A DNA stretch of 64,000 bases, taken from contig OZ024823.1 in NCBI GenBank assembly GCA_964016985.1, forward strand, positions 109,294,476-109,358,475, given 5' to 3'. This document shows, in pieces, positions 44,035 through 55,269 of the stretch. Positions within the stretch are counted from its first letter, which is position 1, and every line of letters starts with the position of its first letter. Made by a program: the position numbers and the translations under genes. The notes beneath the pieces are model-generated. The model was not told the DNA's origin and did not search any database. It was given only the letters and a program-made list of their open reading frames with translations. The stretch comes from Anodontia alba. Lineage: Eukaryota; Mollusca; Bivalvia; Lucinida; Lucinidae.

Positions 44035-44280
44035 AATATCAGCGGATTGAGAAGGTCTGGATCAGACTGCGCGGAGTCTAACCGCAAATTCATATTGAGG
44101 ACCGCTCTTGGCATATAGCATAGTGACCGCTTAAAATTATGATATAACACCATGATGCGCAAACTGGGAAGCTTGAGGGGCCTTCTCCGCATATGCGGGC
44201 ACTGAAGGCCAAGATCAACATGCGCATATGCGCAGGTTGATCAAGGTCTTCATTGGCCGCTTACATAACCCGTGTATTCA
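44035..44280. repeat. GCGCAGTCTGATCAG-type foldbacks
   Basis: 44050-44090 (half) and 44185-44262 (CGGGCACTGAAGGCCAAGAT / TTGATCAAGGTCTTCATTGG with CATGCGCATATGCGCA centre). Confidence 0.55.
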
Positions 44281-44793
44281 GCTAAATAGAACGCGTTGAT
44301 CAGACGGCACAAATGCGCGGGTTGATCGATCATGGTTTTCGTTGTTCCTATATGAATATGAGAATATTAGAAAAGACATTAACTGGTATGTATTTTTATC
44401 AGTGTACTTCATCACATAAGAATTGTCCACATGTGGAACTGGTTTAAAAAAAAAACAAAATAGAAGTGCCTTTAAGTTGTTTTTTATTCTGTTATAATCG
44501 GTATTATACCAAATTGATGGTTCAAATTGTTCAATCTCATATACACTACATAAAACTATTTTGGATTTTGTTTTCCAATTGTTTTCCAGATGATATTAGA
44601 GTTTGATACAATATAAAAAAATTATATGTTGTGAAAGTGACTGAGTAACTAAAATACTTTGTTTGAATCTGAGTTGAGGTTTAAAGTCATGGTCAGTGTC
44701 AACAAGCTTTTGGTCATCAATCTTTTTGATCGTGTCTGGATATGCTGATGCGATCGGATGCCCTAATATAGTGCCGCCTCACTACAGTATCCC

Positions 44794-45066
44794 ATTAAAA
44801 CACGCCTATTCAAATATATTGAATTTTCACCACCAAAAACTAAAAGTTTTCAGATAAAAAATCTGATAATTTTCATATTTCTGCTCAAAACATAGATTGC
44901 GGGTACTCGTTAGAACCGCCTCGCCGAGGCGGTTCTAACGAGTACCCGCAATTTATGTTTCTTAGCAGAAATGAGAAAAATAATGTGCACCCCTTTAAAC
45001 CCCAATTTTACTTTATAAAAGTGGGGTTTAAATGGATCAACATTATATAGGTATATTTTCGTGATG
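44794..45066 (-). mobile_element. 280-bp MITE, copy 11
   Basis: Perfect arms, centre C, with GGGTACTCG / CGAGTACCC retained; CATAGATTGC and GCAATTTATG are outer variants. Confidence 0.8.
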
Positions 45067-45504
45067 CCGCCTCAGACACATTGGATGGACACCACCACCA
45101 GTTACGATATTCTGACCCCGGCGTGACCAGACCGGGCTCTTTGTCCTAATGCTGATCACCAGGCGAAAGAGCTGCTGATACCGATTTTAGAAAGTCTAAG
45201 GCATGGCCTAGCTGGAGATCGAGCACACAATTTTTCGATCCGAAGGTGGACACTGTATCAACAGAGCCAGCAAAGTAAAAAGCACCTTGTCTGTCATGTC
45301 TTTTGGAAAGAAGAGAAATAGTGGAGAAGATGTCCAGGAAGAGGCACAATCACAGAACATAGTCAACTAATGAAGTCAAGAGACAGAGTAAACAAACTAC
45401 GATACACAACAAACACGCAGACCAAGGAAAACAAAGCAGCCAGCTCTGTCTTCCTCCAACGGGGTGATCACAATGTCTGACAGGATCTTCCATACACAAA
45501 GTAC
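45067..45504. other. Intergenic, no feature seen
   Basis: A 67-codon minus-strand frame lacks recognisable features. Confidence 0.4.
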
Positions 45505-45761
45505 ATTACGAAAACACGCCTATTCAAATATATTGTAAATTTCATCACCACAAAAGTTCTGATATTTTTCATAATTCTGCTCAAAACGTAGATTGTGGGT
45601 ACTCGTTAGAACCGCCTCGGCGATGCGGTTCTAACGAGTACCCACAATCCATGTTTTTGAGCGAAAACAAGAGAAATAATGTATACCCATGTAAACCCCA
45701 GTTTTACTATATAAAAGTGGGGTTTAAGGGGGTCAAATTATATAGGCATGTTTTCGTGATG
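45505..45761 (-). mobile_element. 280-bp MITE, copy 12
   Basis: One mismatch near the centre (CCTCGGCGATGCGG). A deletion of about 20 bp in one half. Confidence 0.78.
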
Positions 45762-45854
45762 AAGACAACAAACAGGGTATGTAAAAACAAACCTTATCGA
45801 TTAGCCACAAATAATCAAAACCACTAGCACCATCGCCACAGAACGGTCATTAAA

Positions 45855-46120
45855 TAAAAACTTTAACTCTTACCACTCTCTGGGCTAATTCAGCAGATGA
45901 CAAATTGATGACATTGTTCTTATTTATGCCCAAAAAAGCAGGATTTGACATTTCATGCAAATTGTTTCCATTGGAGACAATTTGCATGAAATGTCTAAAA
46001 CATGTCCAACGGATACAATCTGCATGAAATTTCAAAAACTTGTTTTCTGAAAAAACTATTTCAATATGTCGTCGTCTTCTAAAACTTAAACCCAGAGTGC
46101 TAAGTACTGGTACCAAATTA
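45855..46120. mobile_element. GACAATTTGCATGAAATGTC foldback element
   Basis: TTTGACATTTCATGCAAATTG / GACAATTTGCATGAAATGTC hairpin at 45953-45995, CAGCAGATGACA and GTCGTCGTCTTC outer parts, a second right arm at 46013-46035. Confidence 0.6.
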
Positions 46121-46227
46121 TTCACTCAAGGTTAAAATGTTGCATAAATTACAAAATGCGCCAGCGTATGACAAAACCAATAAAATGGCACGTGGTAAAC
46201 AAGAATGAGGCCTCGTGTCAAACATCC

Positions 46228-46332
46228 ATCACGAAAACACGCCTATATTATTTTGACCCCCTTAAACCCCACTTTTATATAGTAAAACTGGGGTTACAGG
46301 GGTATACATTATTTTTCTTATTTCTGCTAAAT
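46228..46332 (+). mobile_element. 280-bp MITE, copy 13 (left third only)
   Basis: Stops within TTATTTCTGCTA, just before the palindrome; core and right half are absent. Confidence 0.7.
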
Positions 46333-46469
46333 AAACTGTTCCGGCATGCCCAAATATATAGAATGAACGACTCCAACCTCCCCAGAACACCGCCAGTCCA
46401 CAGGGGTATCTTCGCTGATTTAATAGCAAAGCGCCACAAATATACGATGTGTTTGAAGCTCCCTCCTGA

Positions 46470-46600
46470 AGCCTGAAGAGGCGTCTACCCTAAAAGGAAA
46501 GAATTTGCTCCTCATGGGAGCAAATTCTTTCTTTTTAGGGCTGACAGCTTTATAGAATGGGACTGGCATGCAGGAAACGAACACTAAGTCACAAAAAATA
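46470..46600. mobile_element. AAGGGACTGG-type MITE core
   Basis: CTAAAAGGAAAGAATTTGCT / AGCAAATTCTTTCTTTTTAG perfect hairpin around CCTCATGGG. Confidence 0.6.
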
Positions 46601-46848
46601 TTTTTCATGGAGGAATTTCTAAGTGTATTTTTCCTTAAGAGCTTATCTACGAATTTGACTTAATGCCTTACATACAGCCACACGCAAATTAAAACGGGTT
46701 TTAAATAGTCGACAGCTGTAGTTAAAGTGCTCTTACATTCATTGCTTCAATGTGTCAGCACCTATTTCCATCGGCCGTGTAGCAGCTGTAAAAAGTCTCC
46801 CCATACTTCATCACAGAGCAGTATTTTATTTGTACTTCCTTAAAATTA

Positions 46849-48129
46849 CGAGGGCGAGTCAATAAAAAAAACCAACCTAACTTATTTCTGGGTAAGATCG
46901 ATCTCTTCTTTTTTCGATGTAATTGCCCTCTAGATGCACGGACCAACGGTGTTCCTGTGCCATCAGCCCAGAATTGAAGAAGCCAGGGTCCTTGTCTCCG
47001 ACCCACTCCTCAACTGCCGCCACGACTTCTTCGTTGGACCGGAAATGACGTCCACGGATATCCTTTTTCAAGTTTGGGAATAGGAAATAGTCACTAGGAG
47101 CTAAGTCCGGAGAATAGGCGGGGTGCGGTATTAGCTCGTACCCATTCCGCTCAATAGCATGCATTGCAATATTGCAAGTGTGGACTCTCGCATTGTCCTG
47201 TTGGAGCAGAATCCCTTTGGAGAGTTTACCTCGGCGTTTTTCACGGATCACAATTCTCAGTTGGTCGAGCAAATTTGCATAATACGCACCTGTTATTGTA
47301 CTTTTCTTTGTTAGAAAGCCCAACATAATAACGCCTTGTGCATCCCAAAATACAGTTGCCATCACATTTCCAGCAGAGGGTTGTGTTTTGAACTTCTTTG
47401 GCCTCGGAGACCCCGGCCCTACCCACTGGCGACTTTGAGCTTTATTATCTGGCTCATAATAATGGACTCAGGTCTCATCTACAGTCACCAGACGTGAAAG
47501 GAAATCATCTTCCTTGGATCTAAACCGCTTCAACAATGCGCTGCATACTGATGCTCTGGTTGCCATTTGCTCGTCGCTAAGGGATTTTGGGACCCAATGG
47601 GCTGTTAGCTTGCTCATACCCAAGCGATCATGTAAAATTGTTGAAACGCTACCATGTGAAATGTGTAATGCATTCGCCATTTCTTCCACCTTAATTCGCC
47701 TATCAGAGTACACCAGATCCCATACTTTGTTACATATTTCTTCATCGGTGGCATCTGATGGGCGTCCAGATCTGGTTTCGTCTTCTGAAGACGTTCTACC
47801 GAGTTTGGATTTCCCAACCCAGAATTTAACTTGTGCATACGATGGTGCAGAAGACCCATAAACACTGATCAACTCGCAATGTATTTTCTGACCAGTTTTC
47901 CCTTTCAAATACAAGTACCGAATTACAGCACGGCACTCAACTTTTGACGAAAAGCTTGCTTTTGCATCGCTAGCCATGTTTGACATTCAATATCTTACGA
48001 GTGAATAACACGATAAGGGTGCAATTTTGCCCTCAGGCCTAAAACATGTATTGAAACAAGGCATGAAAATCGTGGGTGTCTCGGCCAGTTGAAAATGGGA
48101 TAGGCTGGTTACTTATTGACTTGCCCTCG
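46849..48129 (-). mobile_element. mariner (Tc1/mariner) transposon
   Basis: 1281 bp flanked by TA. Terminal repeats CGAGGGCGAGTCAATAA (left) and, on the other strand, CGAGGGCAAGTCAATAAGT (right). It carries one transposase frame on the minus strand. Length and TIRs fit a complete mariner; it is probably mobilisable in trans but not autonomous because of an internal stop. Confidence 0.9.
46877..47986 (-). pseudogene. mariner transposase with one nonsense codon
   Basis: A single frame runs from 47986 to 46877 with one TGA at 47470-47468. It would be 369 codons before the final stop. The N-terminal part has the paired helix-turn-helix region with GRTSSEDETRSGRPSDATD. The catalytic triad is DD34D: the D of VDET just before the stop, the D of QQDNARVHT, and the D of LAPSDYFLF with 34 residues between the last two. 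The nonsense codon occupies the position of the conserved W (VDET-W-VHYYEPD), consistent with TGG to TGA. No frameshift is visible, so inactivation may be recent. Confidence 0.9.
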
Positions 48130-48265
48130 TAATTAGGCCAGTGTGGCATCTTATAAAATTGAGTTCCACTTAAGCCGGTGCGGTGTGGGGGTGGAGTTGG
48201 GGGAGGGGTGCGTATGCAGCTCTGCAACAACATTGCTGCCATAAAAAGAGTCTCAATGAAACCGC

Positions 48266-48524
48266 ATCACGAAAACATGCCTATATAATTTTGACCCCCT
48301 ACCCTTAAACCGCACTTTTATATAATAAAACTGGGGTTTACAGGGGTATACGTTCTTTTTTCCTATTTTTTTGCTAAAAAATATAGCTTGTGGGTACTCG
48401 TTAGAACCGCCTCGCCGCTGTTTTGAGCAGAAATATGAAACCTATCAGAGTTATATTATCTGAAAATTTTCAGTTTTTGGAGGTGAAATTTTCTATATAT
48501 TTGAATAGGCGTGTTTTCATAATG
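48266..48524 (+). mobile_element. 280-bp MITE, copy 14, right arm deleted
   Basis: The left arm GTACTCGTTAGAACCGCCTC is complete and the sequence jumps at the centre (GCCG) directly to CTGTTTTGAGCAG, the flank beyond the right arm. Confidence 0.78.
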
Positions 48525-48769
48525 GAGACACCGATTTCCGTTATTATGTATTCGGTGTTTCCAAATATACTTCCTTGAAAAAAAAATGCACTTATTTTTG
48601 TTCAGAAATCTAACTCTGGACGGAAAGTATTCTGATATAGCAATAAAGCTTTAATTATATATGCTGACTAGTCAAAAAGCATTTCTAACATTTTAAATAT
48701 ATGTCACCAATAAGAACTTAAGAGAAATGTATATACTTTACAGGAAGAAAACACTGTAAAAACTGTTTA

Positions 48770-48960
48770 CCTACCTTCTGAAAAGGGGTCTACTCTAAAA
48801 AGAAAGAATTTGCTCCTTTGGGAGCAAATTCTTTCCTTTTAGAGTAGATCTTTTTTCAGAAGGGGATTGGTGTGCAAGAAAGCAAACAGGAAGTCACAAA
48901 ATTTAGCTCCCTTGTAAAAACGGCGGAAAACCACAATGTATCCCGTCCGCTTAAAAAATT
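48770..48960. mobile_element. AAGGGACTGG-type MITE, well preserved
   Basis: CTTCTGAAAAGGGGTCTACT...AGAAAGAATTTGCTCC-TTTG-GGAGCAAATTCTTT, then GTGCAAGAAAGCAAACAGG, AACGGCGGAAAACC and CCCGTCCGCTTAA. Confidence 0.6.
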
Positions 48961-49089
48961 AATCGATGAACCTAAGTATTTTCAAGTAGATTTCTTATCA
49001 CGCTCCGAAAGCTGATCAATTCTCAGATTTATAGGCAGAAAATAAGTATTAGTTGATCGAAATCCGCAACGTCAGATAAAGTACCTTCG

Positions 49090-49225
49090 GATGCTGTGCG
49101 CCTAGTGAAACTCAGAGCACAGTCTGATCAGAGTTCGCTGGGCGCTCTTTTGATAGGCCAGTATATAAGGTTTCTTAGGGCGGACAGCGAACACTTTGAC
49201 GAGACTGTGCGGATGCTGGCGCATG
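49090..49225. repeat. GCGCAGTCTGATCAG-type foldback, decayed
   Basis: ACTCAGAGCACAGTCTGATC near 49107 and CGGACAGCGAACACTTTGAC with GACTGTGCGGATGC. Confidence 0.4.
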
Positions 49226-49499
49226 TATCGAACGTACATTTTCGCATCGTTGCCGTCCAGTTTTCTTTTCCGCCCCATGAAAGAGGGATTGATGTTAGAG
49301 GCTGTGCGGGCGTCGTATAACACACATACTGAATAAAATGAGTCTGCAGATTTCATTTCTAAATGATGCCCTTTTTGCAGAATACACTTGACTACACTTT
49401 TAGCTGGTGTTGAATGCCGTGTGGCGGCCGTAAAACCTCATAGTGTATGAGTTCAATGAATAGGTTCTTCAAGATTGAATATCACATTAATCCAATTCA

Positions 49500-49965
49500 T
49501 ATCCAAAGAGGAATTATCACTTACTGTGACAGTTTCGGTTCTTATAGAGAACCATCATCAGATTCTTACCATGACCTGGTGATGTCACAGGACTTGGACT
49601 GCTTACCACTAGACTAGTTACTAGTGGTAAATAAAGGCTGTAGGCGTTGCTTAGGTTGTATGCACCCCGTCCTCCCCCACCCCACCCCGTTTACGTTCAT
49701 GACGTGTGGAGACTGACTGATCCTGATGGCTTATTTAACTTGGCTGAGTCTGTGATTATTCTCAGAGTTTGCCCTCTCCCAGTTGTTGACATGGTTAGCC
49801 TCAGTGATATGATGTGCCACTGCGCTATTGTTAAGTCAGGTTTCAGATGGCTTTCGTTCTGACCTGGTGTGTATATCTGTGGTACATATTTTGTTATCTT
49901 TCACTCAGTCTCGTCTTTAATTTTCTGCTCGTTTCACCTATGCATTTAATTCACAACTGTGAGGC
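49500..49965 (-). pseudogene. Penelope-like element remnant (GIY-YIG end)
   Basis: The minus strand at about 49750-49830 reads NSAVAHHITEANHVNNWERA, which matches the end of the GIY-YIG endonuclease of Penelope-like retroelements (SA-A-H----NH-I-W pattern, recalled). An upstream in-register KPSET is present with stops between. Downstream, CTGATGATGGTTCTCTATAA (near 49560) resembles the end of such ORFs. Several stops; non-functional. Confidence 0.55.
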
Positions 49966-50220
49966 GGGATCATAGTGTAGATTATACTTTCTGCTCCGTT
50001 GGAACCACTGTTGTAGGGAAAAACAAAGTTGTGCTCAACTTGAGGCTATAGGGCCTGTACAGCATCGCATAACTAAAAAAAGCACATGGATCTGCTGTTT
50101 TCATTGCTTCGGCGCATCCCTTTTTAAAGAACATGAATGTGTGGGTAGGTGGGTGCAGTTTGGTGTACACGCATTTGCAATTTGTCTCAAATATTGTAAG
50201 AGCGTCTAAACCAAATTTGC

Positions 50221-50431
50221 TTAACCCTTCTCTTGCTGAACACGACATGCCCTGTCTTAGCAAACAGTGTAGATCCAGATCAGTTGGCTTCTGAAGAAGC
50301 CAACTGATCTGGATCTGCACTGTTTGTCATCAAATATAAATTTCTATCAAAAACCCGGATCAAGTAATCTGAATGGCTGTAAATTAGAAGTGGGCGTGGC
50401 ATCTTAATTTATTCAGCAAGGCAAGGGTTAA
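50221..50431 (-). mobile_element. TTAA-flanked MITE, second copy (211 bp)
   Basis: TTAACCCTTCTCTTGCTGAA...TTCAGCAAGGCAAGGGTTAA. Same family as 679-7345 in reverse orientation, uninterrupted. Hairpin GATCCAGATCAGTTGGCTTC and complement at 50271-50316. Confidence 0.8.
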
Positions 50432-50544
50432 GTACAAACCGTCTACCTTTACGAAGAATATGAAGCTGTGACATTCAGTTCTTTGCTCATGTTACCGCAA
50501 ATTATCTCATGGAGCGTAATTGAGCCGCAACGTCAGAAAACGTT

Positions 50545-50640
50545 CCTTCGGGGTATATACGCCAAGGGAAGACTTAGAACAGCCTGAGCATTCGCACAGT
50601 CTGATCAGAATCTTCACTGGGCGCATTTTGGATAATCAAA
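50545..50640. repeat. GCGCAGTCTGATCAG-type foldback
   Basis: GGAAGACTTAGAACAGCCTG / CAGTCTGATCAGAATCTTCA, centre AGCATTCGCA. Confidence 0.5.
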
Positions 50641-51020
50641 AATGCAAAATTTCTTCATGCAGAGATCAGACTGTCTTCGTTGTGCGCACACATCAGAAGG
50701 TACGTGTTCTCATGTTGTGACACAATTGTTAGATTTAGTGTTTTATTACTCAAAATTGTGCTTGGTTAATTCCTATAGACAGCATTAATATGATTAATAA
50801 CTCTCATATCGACAACATTACAAAGTACTAAATAGTTGTTGGTTCACTAATTTCTCAATCAATAATATTTTAGATGACTGTGTGACATAGTCTCACATTT
50901 TCTACCTGATTCTATGCCAAGTGGACTCTTCCATCATCTCTTTGGCCCGGTCCATTTCCTATATAAGGGGTGTCTGGTTAATTTTTATTATTGCCAAGTT
51001 TTATAGAAATTCCTGTATTT
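50641..51020. other. Intergenic, MITE-derived end
   Basis: CTATATAAGGGGTGTCTGG and ATTCCTGTATTTAATGCAAG (50960-51020) match the outer part of the 7.4-kb foldback units; otherwise nothing. Confidence 0.4.
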
Positions 51021-51189
51021 AATGCAAGCAGTGTAGACCCTGATCAGCGAGGCGGCCCTAACGAGTACCCACAATGTATGTTTTTGGGCAGAAATAAGAA
51101 AAATAATGTATACCCCGGTAAGCCCCAATTTTACTACATAAAAGTGGGGTTTAAGGGGGTCAAAATTATATAGGCATGTTTTCGTGATG
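51021..51189 (-). mobile_element. Chimeric MITE: GATCAG half fused to 280-bp half
   Basis: Up to 51044 the sequence is the left half of a GATCAG hairpin element (AAGCAGTGTAGACCCTGATC). At the palindrome centre it switches to the right half of the 280-bp MITE (CGAGGCGGCCCTAACGAGTA) and continues to CATGTTTTCGTGATG. Confidence 0.75.
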
Positions 51190-54100
51190 CGTTAACTTAG
51201 TTTAGTTTAAACATGTTTTATTCAGAGTTGACGACACATCAATAAAAATAACAACATACAAAATACTAGGATTGGAACGAAAGCAAATTGCTTATGAAGT
51301 TCCTCTCCTCATACATAATATTAAATGTGACTGGTAACGGCACAAGGTTGTAAATATGTTAACGCATTCATGTGACATATCTACCAATATATGCTAATTA
51401 TAACATTAGATTACTATATAGCGAAAGTAGAACCTTATATGTCCAAACATAACAAACATGAAGAAGAGCAGGAAAAAAAGAAGAAAAGTAAAAACATAAC
51501 ATTAAATCTGCTTTATCAATGATAAGGAGGAAGAAAAAAAATGAAAGAAGTGTCATGAGGTGGAGCGAAAGGACAGATAAAAAGACATAAGAAAACAACC
51601 AAAATGTATTAGAAGAGTAGAGACTGCCATCTGCACTGCGAGAACCAGAAATGGCCAAATGCACTATCCTGTTGTCCTACTGGATACTAAATATATTTGT
51701 GATTCCTTTGACCTATCTCACCGGTATCATAATACATATATTCGCATCACTCAACATTGAGGAAAACTATGCCATGACAAGGTTAGATTAAAAAGGCTTA
51801 CTTTGTTTAATGTAATTATTAACTGCCTCGAAAATTTTTACGTTATTTTCATAACTTACAGTGCTGTTGCCAAACAAGAGAACATTAATAGAAATCGGGC
51901 AAATAGGTGAAATTATCCAGAAAAGTTCTTGTCTTTGCCCATAGTAATGGGGACATGCTAACAGAAAGTGATCAGCGGTTTCCGTACTGCCACAAGTGCA
52001 CTGGGAAGTATCAGAAATATGTTTACGAAAAAGATCCTGATTTAAGGAACTACAATGTATTCGAAGAGTGTATGCAACATCTGCAGACGTCTGTCGCCAA
52101 TATAAAAGTATTTAGGTATTTCTGGAGCAATTACGTTTTGGTCAGGGCGTGATTTGAAGGCATTGACTGAACTATCGTTTCTTGTGTTTTCCGACAAACT
52201 ATTCCATTCTCTAATCACATAAGGGAGAAAAGAATTATCATCAGTAATATTAACGTGTTCGTGTTTCAACAGTTTGTAAGTTATTTGCATTTCTTAAGTT
52301 ATATGCAGAAATATCGCTGATTGAAGGTGGTACAAGAGAGGAAAGACAACTAGGACTTATATTTGAACACATTTTGTAAAAGAGAGATAATTTTTGCTTT
52401 TGTCTTCTGGAATCTAGGGTTTCCCATCCATCCTATTTCTAAATACAGTGTTTCAATAGATATTAATTTTGTTGTTCCCGTAGCAATTTGTGCAGCCTCA
52501 TTTTGATTTTTTCCCTATTTCTTCTTTTTCGTACTGTGCACAGTTATCCCAAATTTCATTTCCGTATTCTAGGATTGGTCTTATAAATGTGGTATATATG
52601 ATTTCGAGAGATCTACGGTCAAGATGAAACTTAAGTTTACGCAAAATGTTTATTCTGGCCCACGCTTTGGTTTTTGTGTAATCAATATGTTTATGTCACA
52701 TACCATCGTTTGATAAAAAAAAATGCCAAGATGTTAATGAGTATCTACTTCTTTAATTATTTGTTCTGACATAAAGATAGAAGGGTGATCTGGTTTGTTG
52801 GTCTTCCGTGATATTAAAAGGATTCAGTTTTAAAAGGATTAAAAGACACCAGCCATTGTTTTGCCCATCGTGCCACTTTTTCCAAGTCAGAATTAAGACG
52901 TTCAGCTGCAAGTGTTGAATCTTCATCAACTATATATAAGCTTGTGTCGTCAGTAAAGAGGCGAATATTTGAGTCAATATCCTTCACAATGATATTTATG
53001 TACAGCAAAAATAATAAAGGCCCAAGGATAGATCCTTGTGGGACATCGGCTTTTTAAGAGTTCCAGTATGATTCAACAGCTGAAAAAATACCCGTTGTTT
53101 TCTGTTGCTTAGATAATCAATGAACCAATGCAGAAGACTTCCTGCTATGCCAGCTGCTTTCAGTTTTTGAATGAGACCAGCATGCAAAACACGGTCAAAT
53201 GCCTTGCTAATGTCACAAAAGACAACTCTTACTTCTTTACCCGAAACAAGAGCATGACAGAAAGTATCATAGAGATAAGTTAATTGATTAACAGTGGAAT
53301 CTCCAGGTATAAATCCAGATTGTAAGGGTGGAAGGATATCATTATCACGAAAATGATTGTAAATATGTTTGAAAATGCATCTCTCAAAGGTTTTATCCAA
53401 GGTATTAAGGAGGGAAACAGGCCTATAATTTGAAACTAATACAGGATCACCATCTTTGTGAATCGGACAGACGTGTGCTTTTTTCTAATCGCCTGGAACT
53501 TTGCTATTTTGAAGCGAAAAGTTGTAGAATAAGGATAGTGGATCTGCAAGTTCATTTGCCAGTTCACGAAGAACTCTATTATTTATACTATCAGGTCCAA
53601 CAGCCTTCCCCAAAGGAAGATTTTCCAAAACCGATTTCACTTCTAAAGCCGTAATGTTAAGTGATGACAGTTTATGTTCTTCACTTACTAGTATAGGAAC
53701 TTCAGGAACATCTGCATTTGCATCATCCATCAGTGTCTGATCTCTAAAAAAGTCATTAAAAATATTTGCTTTATCTTGGTCCTCAATATATGTACAACCT
53801 TCATGCTCAAGTAATGGTATGTAAGAACTAAACAGTGGAGATATAAAAAAAAAATAAAATTTGACTACCAGTCTTTGGAGGTAAGAGTACTAGTTTTTAA
53901 TTTATTCGAGAGATTATTGGTGTATAATTTCTTAGAGTTACAAATCATTTCTATCATTTTATTTCTTAAGCGTCTAACCCTTTCCCAGTTTGCAGGTATA
54001 TTTGAATGTTTAGCCTTTCTGTGTGTCCTAATATGTCTTTTAATTGCCATTGTAATCCAAGGTGGGTCAGCCGGACGTATTCTTACATTTCGATTAGGGA

Positions 54101-55030
54101 TCAATCATTGGATAAAGCAATAATCTTTTCAGTTATATTTTTAGCATAAATATTTATATCTGTATTGCGCAGTCCATCCAAGTCCGTTGATGATGCTTTA
54201 TTTCTTAAAAGATTATAGTCACCTTGTTCATAAATCCAAATCCGGCGCACATATGATTTTCGTTTTGGTTTTACAAATCGTAAATTACCGTAAGTAGGGC
54301 AGTGATACCGTCGGTCTTGTAAGAAAGGGGCGCCTACACCGCTCATGACTAAACGATCATCATTATTTGTAAGAATGATATCCAGTAATGACGAAGAGTG
54401 TTCAGTATAATGAGTTGGCTCCTCACTTGTTTTAAAGAAAATTGCTCACAAATTGCTTTGATTTTATGTGATGAGTTTGAATTGAGCATGTTTAAGTTGA
54501 AATCTCCTGCTACGAGTATAATAATATCATTTACTCCTGTATCAACTGCCAGGGAGACAGAATCCTCAATAGACGCATAATAATTAGCATTTGAATTTGC
54601 TGTTCTGTAGAATAAACCGAAAAGTATTTTCTTATGCTTAATAATAACCTTTACAATTATGCTTAATAATAATCTTTATCCACAGGCATTCAATTCCTTG
54701 TGGTCTATAGAAGAGTGTATCTTTTATATATATAATCACACCACCATGATTATCGCTGACCTTGTCCTTATGTTCAGGGGAGTGATAAGAATGAAGCTAC
54801 AGGTCCGAAGTTGACATAGCAGAATGAAGCCAGGTCTCTGAAAATGCTAAGATGTCAAAGTCAGAAAGTTCAGCAAATAATACATCAAGTTTGTTAAAAA
54901 TACTCTGCACGTTATAATGAACAAATGATAAATGGAAAGAGAGACTCATCTCTGCGGGTATATGATCATAAGGAGAAACGCAATGTTTTAGTGTCGTATT
55001 TGGTTTAAAAATATTTATTTCCAAAATGTT
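51190..55030 (-). pseudogene. Decayed CR1/Jockey-like LINE
   Basis: Fragments of one ORF2 in order on the minus strand with stops and frameshifts. Endonuclease: VHYNVQSIFNKLDVLFAELS and FSETWLHSA (54797-55024). Pre-RT: PPWITMAIKRHIR (53865-54104). RT: GKAVGPDSINNRVLREL (53485-53730), LQSGFIPGDSTVNQLTYLY and VVFCDISKAFDRV (52996-53400), then, after a frameshift near 53050, LYINIIVKDIDSNIRLFTDD (52814-53008). The catalytic FADD is FTDD here. The C-terminal IREWNSLSENTRNDSSVNAF is at 52042-52290. The 3' UTR probably extends to about 51200. Non-functional. No RNase H is seen. Confidence 0.8.
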
Positions 55031-55149
55031 TACATATAAAACATATGCAAAAATACAACAATACGATTAGAACGAAAGCGTAAGAGCTAATTTAGTTCCT
55101 TTCCTAATGTCGTATTTACTACGTATACATAGTCGGATTCCATCGTATG
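55031..55149 (-). repeat. Possible second LINE 3' end
   Basis: ACAATACGATTAGAACGAAA and TAGTTCCTTTCCTAATGTCG resemble 51265-51320 (ATACTAGGATTGGAACGAAA, AAGTTCCTCTCCTCAT). This may be the 3' end of a second copy lying upstream of the first. Confidence 0.4.
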
Positions 55150-55269
55150 TGTCTTGGGGTAGATTGTTTACAATCGAGCCGTTGTATACAAACGCCGAAA
55201 TTTCCTTTGTGATTAGCATTGACAATTGTAATCAAACCGCACGTAAGACGAAATACAGGTAACTGTTAT

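Noticed and set aside
49102..49356. Overlapping ORFs on both strands near 49.1-49.35 kb
   Set aside because: They lie over a decayed foldback and show no domain.
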